5,708 bases of DNA, from the NCBI GenBank assembly GCA_021787175.1, contig JAJYMF010000193.1:1-5708 (forward strand), in the 5' to 3' direction. The notes beneath the pieces were generated by a model. It did no database searches and had not been told where the DNA came from. It saw only the letters and a program-made list of their open reading frames with translations. The DNA is from Pseudomonadota bacterium. GTDB taxonomy: Bacteria > Pseudomonadota > Gammaproteobacteria > Xanthomonadales > Rhodanobacteraceae. Of the stretch, positions 1 through 4,516 are shown one piece after another (within the stretch, counting starts at the first letter, position 1; every line of letters begins with the position of its first letter). Made by a program: the position numbers and the translations under genes.

Positions 1-95
1 TTGGCGAGCACCTTGTGCAGGCGCTCTTCGAGGGCAGCCGATTCGGCGTCGCGCTCGCGTTTGAGGGTGAGCAGGGTACGGGTGGGCGCAGTCAT
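1..95 (-). CDS. rluB: 23S rRNA pseudouridine synthase B (RluB/RsuA family), N-terminal fragment
   Basis: Only the first 31 codons are present; the gene runs off the left edge. The visible product starts MTAPTRTLLTLKRERD, a short basic leader, then LEERLHKVLA at residues 22-31. That matches the opening of the S4 RNA-binding domain (E-x-L-x-KVLA) with which RsuA/RluB-type enzymes begin. In that family the S4 domain is followed by the catalytic pseudouridine synthase domain with an essential Asp, which is not in view. RluB converts a uridine in domain V of 23S rRNA (U2605 in E. coli) to pseudouridine. The ATG is well supported: a GAGGAG Shine-Dalgarno lies 8 nt upstream, inside the last codons of scpB, and the start overlaps the scpB stop as ATGA, which implies translational coupling. 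The assignment rests on the short motif plus the conserved scpA-scpB-rluB order. Another RsuA-family member cannot be excluded from 31 residues. Confidence 0.8.
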   Translation of the reverse strand, partial: MTAPTRTLLTLKRERDAESAALEERLHKVLA

Positions 96-799
96 GCGCG
101 AAACTCCTCGGGTGGTGCGGAGGCGGTGCCCTCGGGGGCATCCGCGGAGGCCTCCGCCTCGACGGCGGTGGCGGGGGAGGGTGCCGCATCGTCCTCGACG
201 GACGCAGCAGTGATCGGGCCGGCGTCGGTGCGCAGCGGCGCGGCCGCGAAATCGAATTGCGGAAGCATCTCGTCGAGATCGCGGATGTCCGCCAACGGCG
301 GCAGCTCGTCCAGCGACTTCAGGTTGAAGTAGTCCAGAAACTGGCGGGTGGTGCCGAACAGCGCCGGCCGTCCCGGCAGGTCGCGGTGGCCGACGACGCG
401 GATCCACTCGCGCTCCTCGAGCGTGCGGATGATGTTGCTGGACACCACCACGCCGCGGATCTGTTCGATCTCCGGTCGCGTGATCGGTTGCCGGTAGGCG
501 ATCAGCGCCAGCGTCTCCAGCAGCGCGCGCGAGTATTTGCCGGGGCGCTCGCTCCACAGCCGGGACACCCAGGGATGAACGTCGGCGCGCACCTGATAGC
601 GGAATCCGGAAGCGACCTCCGCCAGCGTCACGCCGCGATGCTCGGTGTCGGCGCGCAGCGCCTCGATGGCTTGCGCGATGGCATCGGGGCCGGGTTGCTC
701 GTCGTCGCCGAACAGCGCGCCGAGTTGCGGCAGCGACAGCGGATGCGGCGAGGCCAGCAGCGCGGCCTCGATGATGCGTTTCAGGTTGGCTATGTCCAT
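92..799 (-). CDS. scpB: Segregation and condensation protein B (ScpB)
   Basis: This encodes a 235-residue subunit of the SMC-ScpA-ScpB condensin. In the family, ScpB dimers bind the ScpA kleisin and help organise and segregate the chromosome in the cytoplasm. The protein has two winged-helix regions, about residues 1-80 and 85-160. The second carries the family signature ETLALIAYRQPITRPEIE (95-112) followed by IRGV, then GRPALFGTT (143-151) and FLDYFNL (154-160). From about residue 185 the protein ends in a low-complexity Ala/Pro/Glu/Asp tail that is probably disordered. The start chosen is MDIANLKRII, which aligns with the usual ScpB N-terminus; the open frame continues upstream as an unrelated Arg-rich stretch that is scpA read in another frame. 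The gene begins 4 nt after the scpA stop (TGAATCCATG) without a strong Shine-Dalgarno, so its translation is probably coupled to scpA. Its stop overlaps the rluB start. Confidence 0.96.
   Translation of the reverse strand: MDIANLKRIIEAALLASPHPLSLPQLGALFGDDEQPGPDAIAQAIEALRADTEHRGVTLAEVASGFRYQVRADVHPWVSRLWSERPGKYSRALLETLALIAYRQPITRPEIEQIRGVVVSSNIIRTLEEREWIRVVGHRDLPGRPALFGTTRQFLDYFNLKSLDELPPLADIRDLDEMLPQFDFAAAPLRTDAGPITAASVEDDAAPSPATAVEAEASADAPEGTASAPPEEFRA
104..109 (-). promoter_or_regulatory. Ribosome binding site of rluB inside the scpB 3' end
   Basis: GAGGAG on the minus strand lies 8 nt before the rluB ATG and at the same time encodes the Glu-Glu near the C-terminus of ScpB. It fixes the rluB start and shows that the last scpB codons serve a second purpose. 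Confidence 0.75.
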
Positions 800-803
800 G
801 GAT

Positions 804-1661
804 TCATTCGGATACGGCGGTGCGCGCCTTGAGGTAGATCGGCGCCAGCGGCGCCTCCTGCACAATTTCCACCAGCATTTCCTTGGCCAGCTCGAGCATC
901 GCGAGAAAGCTCACCACCACGCCCAGCCGACCTTCGCTCGGATCGAACAGCGTCTGGAACGCATGAAAGGCGCCGTCCTGCAGCGACTTCAGCACCTCGC
1001 CCATGCGCTGGCGCACCGACAGCGCGTCGCGGCGCACCGCGTGGTGGCCCGACAGTTCGGCGCGGCGCAGCACGTCCTTCAGCGCCAGCAGCAGTTCGCG
1101 CAGATCCACCGGCGGCGGCAGGCGCACGACCACCCGATCCGTGACCTCCGCCTGCGCCAGCGCGGTATCGCGTTCCATGCGCGGCAACGCATCGATATCG
1201 GCCGCTGCCTTCTGGAAGCGTTCGTACTCCTGCAGCCGGCGCACCAGCTCGGCGCGCGGGTCGTCCTCGACGCCTTCGGCGGCGGGTGGTCGCGGCAGCA
1301 GCAGCCGCGACTTGATCTCGGCCAGGATCGCGGCCATCACCAGGTATTCCGCAGCCAGCTCCAGCCGCATCTCGTGCATCATCCCGATGTAGTCCATGTA
1401 TTGCCGGGTGATCTCGGCGATCGGAATGTCGAGGATGTCCAGGTTTTGCCGCCGGATCAGGTACAGCAGCAGATCCAGCGGTCCCTCGAAGGCCTCGAGG
1501 ATGACCTCGAGCGCATCCGGGGGGATGTACAGGTCCTGCGGCATCTGCAGCAGCGGCAGACCGCGCACCAGCGCGAGCGGCATTTCCTGCTGCTGGGGTA
1601 TCGGTCCGAAAACGCCTTGCGGCGCATCCGCCGGGGCGGCCTCGGAAGGCTCGGAATGCAT
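804..1661 (-). CDS. scpA: Segregation and condensation protein A (ScpA, kleisin)
   Basis: This encodes 285 residues. ScpA is the kleisin that bridges the SMC ATPase heads and binds the ScpB dimer, forming the bacterial condensin. A variable N-terminus (residues 1-40) leads into the conserved block LYIPPDALEVILEAFEGPLD (44-63) and LLLYLIRRQNLDILDIPI (64-81), the SMC-neck-binding helical domain. Next comes ELAAEYLVMAAILAEIKSRL (101-120), then a linker with charged helices (135-200). The C-terminal winged helix, residues about 215-280, includes RLGVVVSFLAMLELAKEML (245-263). The start at MHSEPSEA is chosen because conservation begins only near residue 44 and nothing ScpA-like lies upstream. Its Shine-Dalgarno is weak (only GAG about 8 nt before), and a start at the Met in EMPLALVRG (residue 27) is possible. 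The gene leads the scpA-scpB-rluB operon. No convincing sigma-70 promoter was found in the upstream spacer. Presence of ScpAB implies an SMC-based rather than a MukB-based condensin. Confidence 0.96.
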   Translation of the reverse strand: MHSEPSEAAPADAPQGVFGPIPQQQEMPLALVRGLPLLQMPQDLYIPPDALEVILEAFEGPLDLLLYLIRRQNLDILDIPIAEITRQYMDYIGMMHEMRLELAAEYLVMAAILAEIKSRLLLPRPPAAEGVEDDPRAELVRRLQEYERFQKAAADIDALPRMERDTALAQAEVTDRVVVRLPPPVDLRELLLALKDVLRRAELSGHHAVRRDALSVRQRMGEVLKSLQDGAFHAFQTLFDPSEGRLGVVVSFLAMLELAKEMLVEIVQEAPLAPIYLKARTAVSE

Positions 1662-1863
1662 ACGGCACTCGCGTGACGACAGCCGCGCGCCGCGGCCTGG
1701 CTCAGCGTGTCCTGAGAACATTCGGGGTGGAGCAGACCGCCTGACGGCGCTGATTCGGTGCTGCGTGCGGTTCCGATGCAACTGAATCCGCGCGCCGGCT
1801 GCCGAAAAGACCATTCGAGGCAACGGCGTTGATACTGACGCGGACGGCATCTCGCCGGCCGCA

Positions 1864-1894
1864 GCCCCACCCGACGGGGCAAGCCTAAGGCCCC
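1864..1894. promoter_or_regulatory. Overlapping alternative GC hairpins upstream of scpA
   Basis: GCCCC (1864-1868) can pair with GGGGC (1876-1880), closing a 7-nt loop. The same GGGGC can instead pair with GCCCC (1890-1894). The two 5-bp stems share one arm and so exclude each other. If the scpA transcript begins upstream of this point, the element would sit in a long 5' leader. No T-tract follows on either strand, so this is not an intrinsic terminator. Stems this short occur by chance in GC-rich DNA. Confidence 0.2.
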
Positions 1895-1970
1895 GCCGCA
1901 CGCCTGTCCAGCGCGGATGCTCGCCCGACGCGATGGACGCGGCGCGTCAGGGGCTGCCGTGGGCGGGCGA

Positions 1971-2011
1971 ATGGAGTGGTCCATGACGATGCCCTTCGGC
2001 CTGTGACGATG
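1971..2011 (+). promoter_or_regulatory. Candidate activator-binding region (dyad plus direct repeat) upstream of the sigma-54 promoter
   Basis: ATGGA-GTGG-TCCAT (1971-1984) is a perfect dyad with 5-bp arms. It runs directly into TGACGATG (1984-1991), repeated exactly at 2004-2011. The 20-nt repeat spacing is close to two helical turns. Relative to the predicted start at about 2070, the block spans roughly -99 to -59, where enhancer-binding proteins for sigma-54 often dock. It does not match an activator consensus I can name. Confidence 0.3.
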
Positions 2012-2043
2012 TCGTTGAGGCTTGCCGAGCGTATCGTCGGCGA

Positions 2044-2059
2044 TGGCCCGTGATTTGCT
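2044..2059 (+). promoter_or_regulatory. Predicted sigma-54 (RpoN) -24/-12 promoter of the PilZ gene
   Basis: TGGCCCG-TGAT-TTGCT matches the RpoN consensus TGGCACG-N4-TTGCW with one mismatch in the core (C for A). The invariant GG (2045-2046) and GC (2057-2058) are separated by exactly 10 nt, as required. Placing them at -24 and -12 puts transcription start near 2070 and gives a 5' leader of about 62 nt before the ATG at 2132. The motif faces the only gene downstream, lies in non-coding DNA, and has possible activator sites 35-75 nt upstream. GG-N10-GC alone is common in GC-rich DNA. The full TTGCT and TGGC elements are what raise this above chance. Confidence 0.6.
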
Positions 2060-2120
2060 TGGCTTGGAATCGAGGCACCGCCAGGCGATTTCCGGATGGT
2101 GCCCGCCAAGGCGTTCGATC

Positions 2121-2125
2121 GGGAG
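2121..2125 (+). promoter_or_regulatory. Ribosome binding site deciding the PilZ start
   Basis: GGGAG lies 6 nt before the ATG at 2132. It favours this start over the in-frame ATG at 2096, which has no comparable site and would add 12 residues without PilZ similarity. Confidence 0.65.
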
Positions 2126-2131
2126 CACATC

Positions 2132-2482
2132 ATGTCCGTACACGGGCTGCGTCATGCAAGAAAACCGCTGGAAACCACGGTGCTGATGAACCGCGGCGGC
2201 GAGAGCCTGTCCAGCGAGATCGAGGACATTTCCGCCACCGGCGTGCGGCTGCGCCGGCCGCACGGCTGGGATGGCGAGTCCGGCCAGCTGTGGGTGCTCG
2301 ACATGCTGTTCGAGGCCGGGCTGCACATCAATGTCGAGGCCACCGTGGCCCGCATCACCCACGGGCACGTGTGCTTCGCCTACGCGCGCATCCCCGAGGA
2401 CAAGCAGGTGCCGCTGTGGAACCTGCTCGGCGGCCACGCCGATCGCCTCGAGCCCTGGGACGACATGGCGCTCAGTGCCTGA
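2132..2482 (+). CDS. Small single-domain PilZ protein (putative c-di-GMP effector or adaptor)
   Basis: This encodes 116 residues, the size of a stand-alone PilZ domain. Such domains bind cyclic di-GMP or act as adaptors controlling motility, type IV pili, exopolysaccharide or virulence; they act in the cytoplasm. The N-terminal segment LRHARKPLETTVLM (6-19) aligns with the usual R-R-x-P-R-x-P opening, and EDISATGVRL (31-40) is a clear second motif (D/N-x-S-x-x-G: D32, S34, G37) followed by beta strands. The first motif (RxxxR) is altered: the first Arg position is Leu6, leaving R7-x-x-R10-K11, so nucleotide affinity may be reduced or lost. No signal peptide, membrane segment or second domain is seen. 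The gene stands alone, divergent from scpA and convergent with fadD, behind a predicted sigma-54 promoter. It could be mistaken for PilZ proper, but nothing in the sequence separates the pilus-assembly PilZ from other small members, so no symbol is given. Confidence 0.85.
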   Translation: MSVHGLRHARKPLETTVLMNRGGESLSSEIEDISATGVRLRRPHGWDGESGQLWVLDMLFEAGLHINVEATVARITHGHVCFAYARIPEDKQVPLWNLLGGHADRLEPWDDMALSA

Positions 2483-2608
2483 CCCGCACGCGCCGGCCGG
2501 ATCGCGAAGGGACGGCTGTAGCAGGCGCCGCTATGCACTGAGGTCGATGGCCATCGCCATGGGCCGGGTTGGAAGCCAGCGCGGCGCGGCCAGGCCCGCG
2601 AACCGCTG
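2483..2608. other. Convergent intergenic gap between the PilZ gene and fadD
   Basis: Both genes end here. The best fold is ATGGC-CATC-GCCAT (2537-2550), a 5-bp stem with no T-tract on either strand, so no convincing intrinsic terminator is visible. Termination may depend on Rho, or the transcripts may overlap as antisense tails. Confidence 0.4.
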
Positions 2609-4285
2609 CTAGCGCACCGCAGACTCGCGCAATTCGCGGCGCAGGATCTTGCCGACGTTGCTCTTCGGCAGGCTGTCGCGAAACTCGATCGACTTCGGCC
2701 GCTTGTAGCCGGTGAGGTTTTCCTCGCAGTGCCGGCGCAGCTCGGCCTCGGTCAGTCCGGGGTTCTTGCGCACCACGAACAGCTTGACCGCCTCGCCGGA
2801 CTTTTCGTCGGGCACGCCGACGGCCGCCACTTCGAGCACGCCGGGGTGCAGCGCCACCACGTCCTCGATCTCGTTCGGGTACACGTTGAAGCCCGACACC
2901 AGGATCATGTCCTTCTTGCGGTCGACGATGTAGAAATAGCCGCGCTCGTCCATCCGCGCGATGTCGCCGGTATGCAGCCAGCCGTCGCGGTCCATGACCT
3001 TGGCGGTCTCGTCGGGCCGGTTCCAGTAGCCCTTCATCACCTGCGGGCCCTTGACGCACAGCTCGCCGATCTGGCCGGCGGGCAGCAGTTGCCCGGAATC
3101 GTCCTGGATGCAGACCGTGGTCGAGGGTACCGGCAGTCCGATCGAACCGTTGTATTCCTTGAGGTCGAGCGGATTGATGCACACCGCCGGCGAGGTCTCC
3201 GTTAGCCCGTACGCTTCCGCCAGCGTGCATCCGGTGACCTGCTTCCACTTCTCCGCCACCGCGCGCTGCACCGACATGCCGCCGCCCAGGGTCGTGCGCA
3301 GCCGCGAAAAATCCAGCTGGGCGAAGCCCGGCGTGTGGATCAGGCCGTTGAACAGCGTGTTGACTCCGGTGATCGCGGTGAAGCGCGTCTTGCCCAGTTC
3401 CTTGACGAAGCCGGGCATGTCGCGCGGGTTGGTGATCAGCACGTTGAGACCGCCCGACTTCATGAAGGTGAAGCAGTTGGCCGTCAACGCGAAGATGTGA
3501 TACAGCGGCAGGGCGGTGATGATCACCTCTTCGCCCGGGCGGATGGCGCCGCCCATCCACAGCGAAGCCTGCAGCATGTTGGCGACCATGTTGCGGTGGG
3601 TGAGCATGGCGCCCTTGGCGACGCCGGTGGTGCCGCCGGTGTACTGCAGGAAGGCGACGTCATCGAGGCCCATCGCCAGCCGCGGCGTGGACTGGCGCCA
3701 GCCGCGCGCCAGCGCGTCGCCGAAACGCACCGCGCCCTCGATGCGGTACGCCGGCACCATCTTCTTGACGTGCCTGACGACCGCGTTCATCAGCGCGCCC
3801 TTGATCGCGCCGAGCATGTCGCCGAGGCCGGTGGTGATGACGTGCCTGACCGGCGTCTCGGGCAGAACCTCCTGGAGCACCGAGGCGAAGTTGTCCAGCA
3901 CCACGATGGCGGCGGCTCCGGAGTCGCCCAGCTGATGCTTGAGTTCGCGCGCGGTGTACATCGGATTGGTATTGACCACGGTCAGCCCGGCGCGCAGGGC
4001 GCCGAACAGCGCGATCGGGTACTGCAGCACGTTGGGCAGCATGATCGCGATGCGATCGCCCTTGGCCAGTTTCAGCTCGCCGCCCAGGTAACCGGCGAAT
4101 TGCCGGCTCAGTCGATCCACCTCGGCATAGCTCAGCGTGTGGCCGAAGTTGGCGAATGCCGGGCGGTCGCGGAAACGTTCGAAGGCCTCGTCGAGCACCG
4201 CGTTGATGGAGGAGTAGGCGCCGAGATCGATCTCCTTCGGCACGCCGGCAGGGTAGTGCTCCAGCCACGGACGCTCGTTGCTCAT
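2609..4285 (-). CDS. fadD: Long-chain-fatty-acid--CoA ligase (FadD)
   Basis: This encodes 558 residues, near the 561 of E. coli FadD. It forms acyl-CoA from free fatty acid, ATP and CoA through an acyl-AMP intermediate. It works at the inner face of the cytoplasmic membrane, couples uptake to activation and feeds beta-oxidation. All motifs of the ANL adenylate-forming superfamily are intact: P-loop-like YTGGTTGVAKG (215-225), YGLTETSP (359-366), DGWLHTGD (434-441), the fatty-acyl-CoA synthetase signature VDRKKDMILVSGFNVYPNE (454-472), and the C-terminal catalytic lysine K546 in KSNVGKILRREL. The start MSNERPWLEHYPAGVP is supported by GAGGGAAGGA ending 9 nt upstream and by similarity to the FadD N-terminus; the open frame upstream is unrelated. 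It is transcribed alone and divergently from the S10 peptidase gene. RpfB of Xanthomonas, linked to DSF signal turnover, is a close relative, but no rpfF-like neighbour is present, so the general FadD role is preferred. Confidence 0.95.
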   Translation of the reverse strand: MSNERPWLEHYPAGVPKEIDLGAYSSINAVLDEAFERFRDRPAFANFGHTLSYAEVDRLSRQFAGYLGGELKLAKGDRIAIMLPNVLQYPIALFGALRAGLTVVNTNPMYTARELKHQLGDSGAAAIVVLDNFASVLQEVLPETPVRHVITTGLGDMLGAIKGALMNAVVRHVKKMVPAYRIEGAVRFGDALARGWRQSTPRLAMGLDDVAFLQYTGGTTGVAKGAMLTHRNMVANMLQASLWMGGAIRPGEEVIITALPLYHIFALTANCFTFMKSGGLNVLITNPRDMPGFVKELGKTRFTAITGVNTLFNGLIHTPGFAQLDFSRLRTTLGGGMSVQRAVAEKWKQVTGCTLAEAYGLTETSPAVCINPLDLKEYNGSIGLPVPSTTVCIQDDSGQLLPAGQIGELCVKGPQVMKGYWNRPDETAKVMDRDGWLHTGDIARMDERGYFYIVDRKKDMILVSGFNVYPNEIEDVVALHPGVLEVAAVGVPDEKSGEAVKLFVVRKNPGLTEAELRRHCEENLTGYKRPKSIEFRDSLPKSNVGKILRRELRESAVR

Positions 4286-4294
4286 CGACGCTTG

Positions 4295-4304
4295 TCCTTC
4301 CCTC
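4295..4304 (-). promoter_or_regulatory. Ribosome binding site of fadD
   Basis: GAGGGAAGGA on the minus strand is purine-rich, with AGGA ending 9 nt before the ATG. It selects the Met of MSNERPW as the start over the open frame further upstream. Confidence 0.7.
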
Positions 4305-4506
4305 GAGTGTGGGGCGCGGCTGCGGTCCCGCGCACGGCGCGTTCGATTGGAGCATAGCGCTTCGTCGCGCAGCAAGGCGCGCTGCGGTGCGCCGCCGTCC
4401 CCGCGGCCTCCGGGCATGACCTATGGCCTAGGCGCGGAACCCCGGCGGCGCGCCCCGCTCTAAGTGCTTCCAGCGCCCGGCGTGGCGTTGTCCTTTGATC
4501 TGCCCC

Positions 4507-4512
4507 GGAGGG
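4507..4512 (+). promoter_or_regulatory. Ribosome binding site for the GTG start of the S10 peptidase
   Basis: GGAGGG lies 4 nt before GTG at 4517 (GGAG is 6 nt away). It makes the GTG, rather than any later ATG, the start. The GTG is also the codon that puts a complete signal peptide at the N-terminus. Confidence 0.75.
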
Positions 4513-4516
4513 TTCC

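Larger units (their letters stand above)
1662..2131. other. 470-nt non-coding divergent spacer between scpA and the PilZ gene
   Basis: Open frames crossing this stretch have no recognisable protein family, no good ribosome binding site and no conserved motif, so I read it as non-coding. It must hold the promoter of the scpA operon (minus strand) and that of the PilZ gene (plus strand). Structures seen: a sigma-54-type promoter at 2044-2059; a 5-bp dyad ATGGA-GTGG-TCCAT at 1971-1984; a repeated TGACGATG at 1984 and 2004; two mutually exclusive GC hairpins between 1864 and 1894; and small inverted repeats at 1936-1948 (GACGC-GGC-GCGTC) and 1711-1726 (CTCAG-CGTGTC-CTGAG). No tRNA-like fold, long repeat or insertion-sequence end is visible. 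It is long for a gap in front of a housekeeping operon and could include decayed sequence. Confidence 0.7.
4286..4516. other. Divergent promoter region between fadD and the S10 peptidase gene
   Basis: This 231-nt non-coding spacer must promote both genes. On the fadD side, a minus-strand TATGCT (forward 4351-4356) resembles a -10 box but has no acceptable -35 at normal spacing. A hairpin GCGCGG/CCGCGC with an 8-nt loop (4314-4333) lies just upstream of the fadD ribosome binding site (4295-4304). A perfect 8-bp palindrome GCCTAGGC is at 4426-4433, in the middle of the spacer. No FadR-like operator could be recognised. Confidence 0.5.

Noticed and set aside
645..1676. Long plus-strand open frame (343 codons) across scpA/scpB
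   Set aside because: It is antisense to scpA and scpB, its His/Arg/Gln-rich product matches no family, and it has no ribosome binding site. It is a by-product of high GC.
1879..1897. Minus-strand GG-N10-GC (sigma-54-like) facing scpA
   Set aside because: Only the invariant dinucleotides and the TTGC fit. The -24 element is GGGCCTT rather than TGGCACG, which is expected by chance in GC-rich DNA.
1885..2133. 82-codon minus-strand open frame in the scpA/PilZ spacer
   Set aside because: It has no ribosome binding site, no recognisable domain, shadow-like Arg/Ser/Pro composition, and it overlaps the sigma-54 promoter region.
2511..2535. CTGTAGCAGGCGCCGC, reminiscent of GTAG-type REP elements of xanthomonads
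   Set aside because: There is only one copy in the window and no good hairpin with the expected arms. Genome-wide copy number would be needed.
2537..2550. ATGGC-CATC-GCCAT stem as a shared terminator for PilZ and fadD
   Set aside because: It has five base pairs and no U-tract on either strand.
2609..4285. Assignment of the ligase as RpfB (DSF quorum-sensing locus)
   Set aside because: No rpfF, rpfC or rpfG neighbour is present, and the sequence alone does not separate RpfB from general FadD.
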